Assembly (NCBI RefSeq): GCF_020080045.1 | Contig: NZ_CP083451.1 | Coordinates: forward strand, 2,108,001-2,172,000 | DNA from: Comamonas odontotermitis | Lineage (GTDB): Bacteria > Pseudomonadota > Gammaproteobacteria > Burkholderiales > Burkholderiaceae_C | Length of the DNA: 64,000 nt | Direction: 5' to 3' | In this document: positions 16,127-24,779 of the stretch, one piece after another | Layout of the letters: each line of letters opens with the position of its first letter | How positions within the stretch are numbered: the first letter of the stretch is position 1 | The notes under the pieces: model-generated | The model's input: the letters and a program-made list of their open reading frames with translations, nothing else | Database searches by the model: none | Told to the model about the DNA's origin: nothing | Program-made: the position numbers and the translations under genes

Positions 16127-17878
16127 TCAGTCGACCGTTATATCGAAGCCAAATTCAAGGGTTTTTCGAAAGCTGGAGTCATGCCAGCCCCGCGCCTCGA
16201 TTTCTGCCGTGCCTCGATAGCTGCCAGAGCGCATATCTGGGTTGTCTGCGCGCACAAAGCTGAGCTGCAAGCTGCTATATCGAGGATTACTAGAGCAAGT
16301 CCTAGCATCGTTCATGCCTCGGGTGTAACACGAATTAGACCGCCCGGCACGGATATTTGCCACGTAGGGCAGTCCCGTGGCATTGTTGATCAACGTCACT
16401 TTGATCGCGGATGGTTCACGCGGCCCATCCCAAACCAACGAAGTCGGCCCCATTACACCCATCTGGAACGGAACCACAAATGCAACGCTACCGTAGCCTG
16501 CCAATGGACCTTGGTCTGACAACTCGAAAGTTTCGCCGTTGCGTACAACGCCATCAAGCGGCCGTGTCTCGATATCAGCATTCAGCTCCAGCGTGCGGCG
16601 GTACCCGGAGTCATGCCAACCCTGCGCCTCAAGTGTGAAGCTCCCCTGATAGTGCCCGGCAGGAAGGGTAGGGTTATCGGTTTCGACATAAGTCAGAATC
16701 AAATGGCTATTGCGCGCGGTGTAACAGGTTGAGGCATCGTTCATGGAGACAAGTCCTGTCTGTGCCGCGCAGGAATCATCCCGATAACCTCTGATTCGCA
16801 CGGGGCGTTTTACCCCTGTAGCGATGTCGGTGAGATCCACTGTTAGCATGGCTGGGGTGTTGGCTCCGCTCCATGTCAAACCAGTAGGTCCCGTTACCCC
16901 CGCCTGAGAAGGCACAACAAACCCGACCGAGCCAAGATTTGTATCGAAGCCTAAATCAGTCAACAGCTCAAAATCGATTCCGGCAAACACCGTACCATCG
17001 ATCACGGGGGAGACTTCGTCATACATGGCAGTGCCCTTGCCAATGCGGACCTCCGTCACATGGACGGTAATTGGCGGCTCGGGCAACGCGTTATCATTGT
17101 TGCGCGAAGGTCGATAGATGCCAGTCTTGAAATAAGGTGTTCGAGGAATGGTCAGGTTATACACATTCTGGCCACTGCGGGACCAGACCCGGACACCATC
17201 GCGCCAGATTTCGAGCAATCCGTCGGAACCAGTCGACCATTTTGCATGTACTACCCAATTGACCCATTCCCCAGCGACCGCCGGTTCGTCCAGCACTTGG
17301 GATGATCGCTGTATGGCCGCTGGCGATCCCCACGCAGTATTGATGACCCAGCGATCATTTTTCAGCGCAATGGCCAGATTGGGGAAATTGCGATCAACCT
17401 TCTCGTTTCCCATGACAGCATGCCATTGCATGACGATAAAGCCTTGCTGATCGGTTGGTACCTGCTGTACAGCCAGACGCTCGCCATACCAGCGCTCCTG
17501 AAGCCCTTCCTCGGCGGGCAGTGCCAGCTCTGCCCGAAAGGAACCGGGAGTGCCTGGAACGGTAAATTTGGCAGCGCGCCGACCATCCATCCCTGGCGCA
17601 TTCACCAGTTGAACACGATCAGAGAAGGTAGGGCGTTGCGCCGGATCGTAGATCGCATCGATGGACAAGGTCCATTTGAGGAAGTTGCCTGACCGAAAAT
17701 CTTCTTTGAAAATAAGAGGTACGCCTGTATTGAAGACATCCTGCGGTGAGAGCTGCTGTGAAGCCTGCTGTGCTTGGGTACTGAGTGCAACACAGAAAAG
17801 TGAGAGGATCACGGCGGTGATCTTCACAAATATTTTCCTGATCGCATAATTCGAGATGTTTATGTTCTGAATGAGCAT
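16127..17878 (-). CDS. Secreted polysaccharide-lyase-like protein with duplicated C-terminal domain
   Basis: 583 residues. Signal peptide: basic start, core ITAVILSLFCVAL, cleavage after STQA. Residues ~50-300 match the heparin-lyase I-like fold (Polysacc_lyase, PF14099-type): FKEDFRSGNFLKW, GSFRAELALP, ERWYGERL, GFIVMQWHA and WVNWVVHAKWS are the typical strands, including the substrate-facing QWHA. Residues 304-451 and 452-583 are two copies of an unrecognised ~135-residue domain (GSVGFVVPSQAGVTGPT / GSVAFVVPFQMGVMGPT; GWHDSGYRRTLEL / GWHDSSFRKTLEF), each with two Cys. It probably cleaves or binds an acidic polysaccharide outside the cell. It stands alone on its strand with gene-free DNA on both sides. 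Confidence 0.7.
   Translation of the reverse strand: MLIQNINISNYAIRKIFVKITAVILSLFCVALSTQAQQASQQLSPQDVFNTGVPLIFKEDFRSGNFLKWTLSIDAIYDPAQRPTFSDRVQLVNAPGMDGRRAAKFTVPGTPGSFRAELALPAEEGLQERWYGERLAVQQVPTDQQGFIVMQWHAVMGNEKVDRNFPNLAIALKNDRWVINTAWGSPAAIQRSSQVLDEPAVAGEWVNWVVHAKWSTGSDGLLEIWRDGVRVWSRSGQNVYNLTIPRTPYFKTGIYRPSRNNDNALPEPPITVHVTEVRIGKGTAMYDEVSPVIDGTVFAGIDFELLTDLGFDTNLGSVGFVVPSQAGVTGPTGLTWSGANTPAMLTVDLTDIATGVKRPVRIRGYRDDSCAAQTGLVSMNDASTCYTARNSHLILTYVETDNPTLPAGHYQGSFTLEAQGWHDSGYRRTLELNADIETRPLDGVVRNGETFELSDQGPLAGYGSVAFVVPFQMGVMGPTSLVWDGPREPSAIKVTLINNATGLPYVANIRAGRSNSCYTRGMNDARTCSSNPRYSSLQLSFVRADNPDMRSGSYRGTAEIEARGWHDSSFRKTLEFGFDITVD
16130..16969 (-). repeat. Tandem duplicated domain within the lyase-like protein
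   Basis: Two adjacent copies, 16526-16969 (residues 304-451) and 16130-16525 (residues 452-583). Similarity is clear at protein level at start, middle (MNDASTC / MNDARTC) and end, but the DNA has diverged, so the duplication is old. Confidence 0.75.
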
Positions 17879-18397
17879 AAAAAGACCTTTCCATCAGTTT
17901 ATTCATCGTGAGATGGGATGATGAGAGTGAGAAAGATCTTAAATATTATCCAGACCTCATTCAAAATGAAGCTGCAAGGCTGCGCGAAATGTGTGCGATT
18001 TTTGTTTATGAACAAATACTTGTTATTTTGTGCCCTGCTTGCTGATTGATTTCTAATAAATCTATTTATTTGAAATTTCTATTTATTAATAAGAAATTTT
18101 GGCATTAATTGCCGCCAAATAACCCTGAAAATCATAGATTATGCAATGGAGAAGAGATGCCGGGCTAAAGCTATCTGCAGTACAAACGAACGACACGGCT
18201 AGGCGCCGCCGGGAGGCAGCGACTATCCAGGGAGCGTTAGCGGCCCCAGCGCAGGGGGGCAGCAACACTGCCTGTTTCCGCCAGCGGCCAATGGTGGCCT
18301 TGTTGCTCCACTCAGGCTCCCAACGACTTGCAGACAGCTAGCCCGCAGCGCTTGCTACTGACACAAGACGCCTTCGCGCATACACCAGCCCTGCATC
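17879..18397. other. Gene-free stretch
   Basis: About 520 bp. The first 250 bp are AT-rich and must hold the promoter of the lyase-like gene; the rest is GC-rich. No open frame, RNA or repeat is supported. Confidence 0.5.
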
Positions 18398-19678
18398 TTA
18401 GGCTCCCCAGATATCAGTGCTGATGGCTTTGTACCAGGCGGCCCCGTAGTCCGCCTCGGCCTTGCGGAACGCGGCATCCTTGTTGGCAGGGCTGACCCCG
18501 CCAGAGTTGGGCACTTCCATCATCTTGCCCTCCTGAGCGCGGTAAACGCCCGCCACAGAAATGCCGTAGTCCGGGCCGACAAAGCTGTAGCAGGTATTGG
18601 CAAACGAGGCAGTCGGCAGGGCGCTGCCTGCCAACTCGGCGGCAATCGCCGCTGCGGCGACCTTGCCCTGGATGTTGGCGGCAAAGCCGGACTTGGGCAT
18701 GGGCGCCGCGATGGTGGCATCGCCCAGCACATGGATATGGCGCACCAACCGGGACTCGAAATTCTCCGCCTTGATCGGCACCCAACCGCTTGCGTCCGCC
18801 ACACCGGCACGCTCGGCAATGAACCCCGCCTTCTGCGCAGGAATCACGTTGAGGACGTCTGCCGTATAGCGGTTGCCAAAGACGGTTTCCACCTCCAGAC
18901 GCCTGGCATCCACGCGGCCGACCTTGCCATCGTCAGATTGTTTGATCCATTCGATCATGTCGCCATACAGCGCTTTCCAGCCCTGGATAAACAGGCCTTG
19001 CTTGGAGAACTGGTCTTTGCTGTCCAGCAGGAGAATCTTGCTTCTGGGCTTGTGCGTTTTCAGATAGTGCGCAACCATGGCCGCTCGCTCGTAAGGGCCG
19101 GGCGGACAGCGGAACGGGTTGTCGGGGATGACCATCACAAAGCGCCCGCCATCGGGCATGGCCTCCAGCTGCTTTTTCAGCAACTGGGTCTGGGCACCGG
19201 CCTTCCAGGCGTGGGGCGCCCATTGGGCTGCTGCCTCGTCATAACCTTCCAGGGCATTCCAGCGCATATCAATGCCGGGCGAGAGCACCAGCTTGTCATA
19301 GCGCAGCGTCTGGCCATCGGAGAGCTTGATGCTGCGTGCTGCACCGTCCACCGATTCCGCGCTCGCCTGCACCACGGTCACACCGGCTTTGCGCAAACCG
19401 TCATAACCATGGCCAATGCTGTCCCAGCTGCGCAGCCCAGCCAGGTACAGATTGGAGAACGGGCAGGTGTAAAAGCGCTCGGAGGGCTCTACCAAGGTCA
19501 CATTGATGTGCGGCGCAAACCGCCGCAGATAGCGAGCGGCTGTGGCTCCACCGAAGCCCCCGCCCACAATCACCACATGGGCCGAGGCTGCCTGGGCACG
19601 AACAATGGCGGGCATGGCCAGACTGGCCGCTCCGGCGGCTACCCCCCCCAGAAGATCTCTACGGCGTATTGGCATCAT
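18398..19678 (-). CDS. fccB: Flavocytochrome c sulfide dehydrogenase, flavoprotein subunit
   Basis: 426 residues. The N-terminus IRRRDLLGG plus a hydrophobic stretch ending VRAQA is a Tat signal, fitting export of a folded FAD protein to the periplasm. VVIVGGGFGGATAARYL is the FAD dinucleotide fold. FYTCPFSNLYLAG carries the Cys that binds FAD covalently in this family. FRCPPGPYERAA and NTCYSFVG carry the two Cys of the redox-active disulfide. The enzyme oxidises sulfide and passes electrons to the c-type haem of its partner, encoded immediately upstream with ATGA overlap. AAGGAGA precedes ATG 19678. Alternative names are SoxF or a broader sulfide:quinone reductase relative; the cytochrome partner favours FccB. 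Confidence 0.9.
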   Translation of the reverse strand: MMPIRRRDLLGGVAAGAASLAMPAIVRAQAASAHVVIVGGGFGGATAARYLRRFAPHINVTLVEPSERFYTCPFSNLYLAGLRSWDSIGHGYDGLRKAGVTVVQASAESVDGAARSIKLSDGQTLRYDKLVLSPGIDMRWNALEGYDEAAAQWAPHAWKAGAQTQLLKKQLEAMPDGGRFVMVIPDNPFRCPPGPYERAAMVAHYLKTHKPRSKILLLDSKDQFSKQGLFIQGWKALYGDMIEWIKQSDDGKVGRVDARRLEVETVFGNRYTADVLNVIPAQKAGFIAERAGVADASGWVPIKAENFESRLVRHIHVLGDATIAAPMPKSGFAANIQGKVAAAAIAAELAGSALPTASFANTCYSFVGPDYGISVAGVYRAQEGKMMEVPNSGGVSPANKDAAFRKAEADYGAAWYKAISTDIWGA

Positions 19679-20040
19679 GGCTTCTCCTTGCTGAACCATT
19701 GGGCCAAGGCTTGCAATTGCTTGTCGTCATAGCCTTTCGCCAAGCGATCCATCACCGTGGCGTCCTTGGCCGTTCCGGCTTTGAAAGACTGCAGCCGTTG
19801 CAGCAAATATTCCTGCGGCAGGCCGCGCAATGGGGTGATGCCACCGGAGTTGCGCCCATCCGTGCCATGGCAGTTGGCGCAACTGGCCGCGAGCACCGCT
19901 ACATCCTGGGGGCGCAACTGGGTGGAGGGCGTATCGGAAGCGGAATGGGCAAAGGTGCCCAGTAGCGTCAAGCCCAGGCCGGTAACGACGCCCAGAGGCG
20001 ACCTAGACACCGCAAATCGATGGCGAGTTGATCGTGACAT
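19675..20040 (-). CDS. fccA: Cytochrome c subunit of flavocytochrome c sulfide dehydrogenase
   Basis: 121 residues, a single-haem c-type cytochrome. Signal peptide: basic start SRSTRHRF, core GVVTGLGLTLLGTF, cleavage near AHSA. The haem motif is CANCH; LRGLPQEYLLQRLQSFKAG and the C-terminal LAQWFSKEKP are typical of this group, which accepts electrons from the flavoprotein. ATG 20040 is preferred because AGGAG lies 7 nt upstream; an in-frame ATG 57 nt further out would put non-conserved sequence before the signal peptide. It is first in the fccAB operon. Confidence 0.88.
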   Translation of the reverse strand: MSRSTRHRFAVSRSPLGVVTGLGLTLLGTFAHSASDTPSTQLRPQDVAVLAASCANCHGTDGRNSGGITPLRGLPQEYLLQRLQSFKAGTAKDATVMDRLAKGYDDKQLQALAQWFSKEKP

Positions 20041-20078
20041 AGAAGCTCCTGCAAAGGCCGCCATGTGGCAGTTTGTGT

Positions 20079-20366
20079 TCAAGCAAACCCATCCCATTGA
20101 TCATGATTTTTATATAAAAGCATCGAATCAGGCTGAGATGGCCTTGGCCTTGATCCGGAGTCTTTACATATCATAGGCAGCCTGGACGGATATGGAAATG
20201 CAACGGGTACACTTTCCCAGTTATGCAAAGTGCGCTCGCTGACCTGAAAAAACTGCGCAGCCTGGGTGCGAGACATGCCAGCACTGCGGTACGTGTCCCG
20301 AAATCGGGACGCAATGCGGGTACGAGTGTCTGGGTCATGGCGGGCAGGCCGTACTTCTTCTTTAAT
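20079..20366 (-). pseudogene. Remnant of a phage-type helix-turn-helix protein
   Basis: An open frame without a good start reads ...SAGMSRTQAAQFFQVSERTLHNWES, then soon loses family character and stops. The segment SRTQAAQFFQVSERTLHNWE is a clear helix-turn-helix of the accessory regulator type. Complete relatives continue with a short IPYxAYRLMR-like stretch, which is missing here. I read it as a truncated leftover in the 525-bp gap between fccA and ggt. The remaining ~200 bp up to 20565 hold no other feature. Confidence 0.45.
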
Positions 20367-20565
20367 TTATACGATGTATATTATGTTAAGTTTAAAATAG
20401 AGTAGCACGACAACCCCATGGACCGCATCCCTCAGCAATGAACCCAGATCAAACCCTCTTCTCGATCCAGACGATATTCAGGGTTAACTCTGGGTAATTC
20501 TGTGTTCCGTGAAGAAGCTTTGCGTCCACAATTTCCTCTTGGCCCATCCAAGGAGAGATTACCCA

Positions 20566-22569
20566 ATGCAAATCCCATCCCATCCTGCGTCTTCCGTGTC
20601 ACCACGCTACAGTCTTGTGGCGTTGGCGTCGATTGTGTTGTTGTCTCTGGCGGGCTGTGGCAGCTCTGGCGGCAATGACGACAAGCTGGTCAGCACGGCT
20701 TGCGAGGCGTCCACCAACGACGGCTCGGTGGTGGTGGGGTCTGGCCTGCCAGGCGATCCATCGTTTCCCGAACTTGCCTCTGGCTACCGTACCGGCAAGA
20801 AGGTCGTGGAAGGCAACAAGTACATGGTGGTCACTGCCAACCCGCTGGCGTCCAAGGCGGGTTGCGAGGTGCTCAAATCCGGTGGCTCTGCGGTTGATGC
20901 GGCGGTTGCTGTGCAGATGGTGCTGGGGCTGGTGGAGCCACAATCGAGCGGCATTGGCGGCGGCGCTTTCATGCTGTACTACGATGCGGCCAGCAAGAAA
21001 GTGACGGCCTATGATGGCCGTGAAACGGCGCCCGCCGCAGCCACGCCGGATTACCTGCGCTACATCAGCGATGCCGACAAGACCGTGCCGCAGCCCAGCG
21101 CCCGTGCCAGTGGCCGCGCGGTGGGCACGCCAGGCGCTGTGCGCATGCTCGATCTTGCGCACAAGGACCACGGCAGCAAGCCCTGGAAGGACCTGATCCA
21201 GCCCGGTATTGATCTGGCCACCAATGGCTTCAAGATCAGCGGCCGCATGTCGGATGCGCTGGCGGGCGCCAAGACGGCGCTGCAGGCCGATGCCGATGCG
21301 ATTGCGCTGTATTTCAATGCAGACGGATCTACCAAGAGCCTGGGCCAGACCTTTACCAACCCCGCCTACGCAGCAACCTTGACCAAGATTGCCACTGGTG
21401 GCGCCGATGCGTTCTATACCGGCGCCGTGGCGCAAGGCATCGTGAACAAGATTGGCGTGACGCAGAACGTGACAACAGGCACGCCCATCACCCCGGGCGT
21501 CACCACCATGGCCGATCTGGCGGGCTACCAGGCCAAGAAGCGTGATGCAGTCTGCACCACCTACCGCGCCAAGTATGTGATCTGTGGCATGCCACCCCCA
21601 TCGTCCGGCGGCATTGCGGTGGCGCAGGCCATGGGCGTGCTGGAGAATTTTGATCTGGCACCGCACAAACCTACGGCACTGGATCTGGAAGGCGGCAAGC
21701 CGACGGCCATGGGCGTGCATCTGGTCAGCGAAGCCGAGCGCCTCGCCTATGCGGACCGCGACGTGTATGTGGCTGATACGGACTTCACCCCCCTGCCCGG
21801 CCCTGTGGGCTCTACCCTGCTCGACAAGAATTACCTCAAGAGTCGCGCCGCACTCATCTCCACCAAGCAGAGCATGGGCACCGCCACGGCAGGCCAGTTC
21901 AGCAATACCCGCATGGGTGTGAGCAAGGTGGCTGAAAACGGCACCACCCACATGACCATTGTCGACGCCAAGGGCAACGTTGTGAGCATGACGACGACGG
22001 TGGAAGCGGGCATGGGTTCGTACCACATCACCCAAGGTTTTGTGCTGAACAACCAGTTGACCGATTTCTCGGCCACGCCCACCTCCGCAGATGGCCTGCC
22101 GATCGCCAACAAGCTTGAAGCCGGCAAGCGCCCCCGCAGCTCGATGGCGCCAACCCTGGTGTTCGATGCCAACGCAGACGGCACGCCCGGCGCCTTCAAG
22201 ATGGCGACGGGCTCGCCTGGTGGCAGCACCATCATCCAGTTTGTCACCAAGACCTTGGTGGGCGCGCTGGACTGGGGCCTGGATGCGCAGCAAGCCACCA
22301 ATCTGGTGAACTTTGGCGCGGCCAACAGCAAGACCACCAATCTGGGCGGCGAGCACCCCAATATCGTGGCGGCCAACAATGGCGATGCCGATCCGCTGGT
22401 GCAGGCGCTGCGCGCCATGGGTCACACCGTGTCGGTCAATGCCCAGTCGAGCGGCGTGGGCACGGTGATTCGCACCGCCTCCAGCGCGGGCGAGGCACGC
22501 CTCACCGGCGGCGCCGATCCGCGCCGCGAAGGTGTGGTTCTGGGTGATACCTACAAGGTCAAGCCCTAA
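20566..22569 (+). CDS. ggt: Gamma-glutamyltransferase, lipoprotein
   Basis: 667 residues. The N-terminus ends in SLAGC, a lipobox, so the protein should be anchored at the outer membrane facing the periplasm instead of being a free periplasmic enzyme. VVTANPLASKAGCEVLKSGG, GIGGGAFMLYYD and YDGRETAP are the large-subunit signatures. NGTTHMTIVD holds the threonine where the proenzyme cleaves itself and which becomes the nucleophile. RPRSSMAPTLVF and GSPGGSTIIQ belong to the small subunit. It hydrolyses glutathione and gamma-glutamyl compounds or transfers the glutamyl group. ATG 20566 is chosen: AAGGAGA lies 11 nt upstream and the signal starts there. It is monocistronic with a strong terminator after it. 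Confidence 0.93.
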   Translation: MQIPSHPASSVSPRYSLVALASIVLLSLAGCGSSGGNDDKLVSTACEASTNDGSVVVGSGLPGDPSFPELASGYRTGKKVVEGNKYMVVTANPLASKAGCEVLKSGGSAVDAAVAVQMVLGLVEPQSSGIGGGAFMLYYDAASKKVTAYDGRETAPAAATPDYLRYISDADKTVPQPSARASGRAVGTPGAVRMLDLAHKDHGSKPWKDLIQPGIDLATNGFKISGRMSDALAGAKTALQADADAIALYFNADGSTKSLGQTFTNPAYAATLTKIATGGADAFYTGAVAQGIVNKIGVTQNVTTGTPITPGVTTMADLAGYQAKKRDAVCTTYRAKYVICGMPPPSSGGIAVAQAMGVLENFDLAPHKPTALDLEGGKPTAMGVHLVSEAERLAYADRDVYVADTDFTPLPGPVGSTLLDKNYLKSRAALISTKQSMGTATAGQFSNTRMGVSKVAENGTTHMTIVDAKGNVVSMTTTVEAGMGSYHITQGFVLNNQLTDFSATPTSADGLPIANKLEAGKRPRSSMAPTLVFDANADGTPGAFKMATGSPGGSTIIQFVTKTLVGALDWGLDAQQATNLVNFGAANSKTTNLGGEHPNIVAANNGDADPLVQALRAMGHTVSVNAQSSGVGTVIRTASSAGEARLTGGADPRREGVVLGDTYKVKP

Positions 22570-22599
22570 GCTTTAAGCCCAGGCCAGCCTGGCAATTGC

Positions 22600-22637
22600 A
22601 AAAGCCGCTGCAGGCATGATCTGCAGCGGCTTTTTTT
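22600..22637. terminator. Strong intrinsic terminator between ggt and phnX
   Basis: AAAAGCCGCTGCAG pairs with CTGCAGCGGCTTTT around a 7-nt loop and ends in seven T. A-tract on the left and T-tract on the right let it serve both converging transcripts. Confidence 0.9.
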
Positions 22638-22659
22638 GGATGAAAATGGCATCAAATGC

Positions 22660-23493
22660 TTACGCAGCGCGCGCTGGCAGCTCCTGTTTTTGAAGGTGCT
22701 CGTTGATCTGGGCAATCACCGGCAGCAGGTCTGCCACGCTGTCGATCACAAAATGTGCGCCCGCCTCCTGCAGCTGCCGGGTGGCAGATGCGCGCACTGG
22801 CGCCTGCTCGGCCGGTGGCAGTGCCTGCCATTCGGGTAGAGACAGGCCGTTGGCGTTGCCGCTGATGGCGACGCCCACCGTCCAGCAGCCCGCGTTCAGG
22901 CCTTCGGCAATGCCAACGCCGGTGTCGTCCACCTTCACCACGGTAGATGCGGGCCACACGCCCAGGTCGGCAAAGCAGCGATACATCATCAAGGGGCTGG
23001 GACGGCCTGCGGCCAGATCGCCGGCGCAGACGACGTTGTCTGGCTCGTAGCCCGCCTTGGCGGCAATGGGTTGCAGCACATCCATGATCGGGCGGTTGTA
23101 GCCGGTAGTGCTGCCGATTTTGATGCCGTCGGCGCGCAGCCGGGCCACCACATCGAGCGCCCCGGGAATGAAATCGGCAAAATCGCCAACCACGCGGGCG
23201 TTCATCGGGGTGAATACTTCATACAGGTGGTCGATATCGCTGATGGCCACGGGCTTGCCATATTTGCGCTCCCATTGGGCGGCGACCTCCGGCAGACTGC
23301 ACAGCGCATGGATGTGATCCCACTTGGCAGAGCCCATGGGGCCGCGTGCCTGCGCGATGGTGATGTCGACGCCGAAGTCCTTGAACAGCTGGACAAAGGC
23401 GCCCATGGGGGCACGCGAGCCAAAGTCGACTATCGTGCCGGCCCAGTCAAAGACGACGGCCTGAACGCGGTCGGTATGGTGAAAGTTCGTCAT
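22660..23493 (-). CDS. phnX: Phosphonoacetaldehyde hydrolase (phosphonatase)
   Basis: 277 residues, HAD superfamily. It splits the C-P bond of phosphonoacetaldehyde into acetaldehyde and phosphate. VVFDWAGTIVDFGS carries the nucleophile Asp. ARGPMGSAKWDHI carries the Lys that forms the Schiff base with the substrate, a feature special to PhnX among HAD enzymes. GYNRPIMDVL and VKVDDTGVGIAEGLNAG complete the HAD motifs. It is the last gene of the aminoethylphosphonate operon; the FAD enzyme upstream (67-bp gap) probably supplies its substrate because no transaminase gene phnW is present. Confidence 0.93.
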   Translation of the reverse strand: MTNFHHTDRVQAVVFDWAGTIVDFGSRAPMGAFVQLFKDFGVDITIAQARGPMGSAKWDHIHALCSLPEVAAQWERKYGKPVAISDIDHLYEVFTPMNARVVGDFADFIPGALDVVARLRADGIKIGSTTGYNRPIMDVLQPIAAKAGYEPDNVVCAGDLAAGRPSPLMMYRCFADLGVWPASTVVKVDDTGVGIAEGLNAGCWTVGVAISGNANGLSLPEWQALPPAEQAPVRASATRQLQEAGAHFVIDSVADLLPVIAQINEHLQKQELPARAA

Positions 23494-23560
23494 TTCGGAT
23501 ATCCAATGGTTTCAAGGTTGTGGGGGCAAGGCACGGGCCGCACCATGGCAGCACGGTGGC

Positions 23561-24682
23561 CTACCAGTTCTCGAAGGTGTCATGCGCCACGCCAAAACCG
23601 GTGCTGGCCCCGGTGCCGCTGGTGACCACGGCAACCCGGGTGGCGTCGTCCGGCGCCTCGATGAAGCAATCGGTGTCGGGCGCCGAGGGGTAGATGCCTA
23701 CCCAGCGCTCCGTCACCATGTAGTCGCCCAGATGGAGTGCCTCGCGCATGTGGCGCAGCATCAGCTCGTCCACATCGTCCATCGCAAAAGGCGCAACCGA
23801 CGCGCCGTAGTGGTGCGAATCTCCGACCACCAGGCTGCCATCGGCACTTTGCACGGCGATCAGATGGATGCCATGCGCGAGACTCTCGCCCTCTTCCTGC
23901 TGCAGTTGCGCAAGCAGTGCCTGGGCCTGTGGCAGTTTGCTGTAGCCGTGGTAGCGCACCAGGCTCAGGTCGCCCATGACGGAGGCTGTCAGCTTGAAGC
24001 CCGCCTGCGGCAGCACGCGCAGCATCTGCAACTGGCACAGCCGCACCTGGTGCTTGGTAAACAACTGGCTGTAGAGGCCATGGATGTCGGCATTGGTGCA
24101 GACCACCACGCGCTCTGCGTGCAGGGTTGCCTTGGCGGTTACCACCTTGGGCGTAGCCACTTCCAGCACGGCTTCGCCAAAGCGAAAAGTGACGTTGTGC
24201 TGCTCGGCCAGCCAGCGCGTGAGCTGACCAATGGCCTGGCGCGACTCCACGCGCAGGTCGACAGGGCTGTGCAGCACGGCCCGGGCATTGCCCAGCTTCA
24301 GCTCAGGCGCGTGCCGCGCGGCCTGCTCGGGGCTCCTCAGCTCGCAGCCCACGCTCTGGGCCATGTCAGTTGCCATGAAGGCGTTCAGCACGTCCACGGC
24401 TTTGTCGCGGCTCGCCACCACGTTCAGGCCCTGGTGCACCACCTGGATGCCGGCTTGCGGTGCGATGGCGGCCCACACGTCGCGGGCGTAGCGCGCGCGT
24501 CGCCAAGTGTCGCCTGCGCCCTGCCCGGTCACGGTCACAAAGCCGAAATTGCGGATGGATGCACTCACGCAAGCGGCGTCACGATCCACTACGCACACCT
24601 TCAGGCCCTTGCGGGCAGCCTCATACGCATGCGCCAGGCCAACAATGCCTGCGCCCACCACGATCACATCAAAACTGCTCAC
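23561..24682 (-). CDS. FAD-dependent amine oxidoreductase of the phosphonate cluster (TIGR03364/PbfC-type)
   Basis: 373 residues, glycine-oxidase/DadA-like fold. VIVVGAGIVGLAHAYEAARKG is the N-terminal FAD-binding motif; SIRNFGFVTVTGQG and the C-terminal GTGASTGFGVAHD are typical of the group found beside phnX and the PhnSTU transporter. From family knowledge, such enzymes oxidise 2-aminoethylphosphonate or its N-methyl form to phosphonoacetaldehyde, feeding PhnX. GTG 24682 is chosen as start because AAAGGGAAA precedes it and the FAD motif begins five codons later; the longer ATG start adds 23 unlike residues. The exact substrate is not visible in the sequence. Confidence 0.78.
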   Translation of the reverse strand: MSSFDVIVVGAGIVGLAHAYEAARKGLKVCVVDRDAACVSASIRNFGFVTVTGQGAGDTWRRARYARDVWAAIAPQAGIQVVHQGLNVVASRDKAVDVLNAFMATDMAQSVGCELRSPEQAARHAPELKLGNARAVLHSPVDLRVESRQAIGQLTRWLAEQHNVTFRFGEAVLEVATPKVVTAKATLHAERVVVCTNADIHGLYSQLFTKHQVRLCQLQMLRVLPQAGFKLTASVMGDLSLVRYHGYSKLPQAQALLAQLQQEEGESLAHGIHLIAVQSADGSLVVGDSHHYGASVAPFAMDDVDELMLRHMREALHLGDYMVTERWVGIYPSAPDTDCFIEAPDDATRVAVVTSGTGASTGFGVAHDTFENW

Positions 24683-24718
24683 TGTTTTCCCTTTTGTCCA
24701 ACATATCGTTGGCTGCAT

Positions 24719-24736
24719 GCTATGAAATTTGATAGC
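24719..24736. repeat. Dispersed intergenic palindrome, copy A
   Basis: GCTATGAAATTTGATAGC, an imperfect palindrome with the core seen at four other intergenic sites in this window. It sits in the 97-bp gap inside the phosphonate operon. Confidence 0.55.
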
Positions 24737-24779
24737 ACTGCGCTCATCCACATTGGGCTAGCACACTATTTATTAACAA

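Noticed and set aside
20599..22425. 608-residue open frame antisense to the gamma-glutamyltransferase gene
   Set aside because: It mirrors a certain gene, has His/Arg/Gly-rich composition typical of a shadow frame in high-GC DNA, and matches no family.
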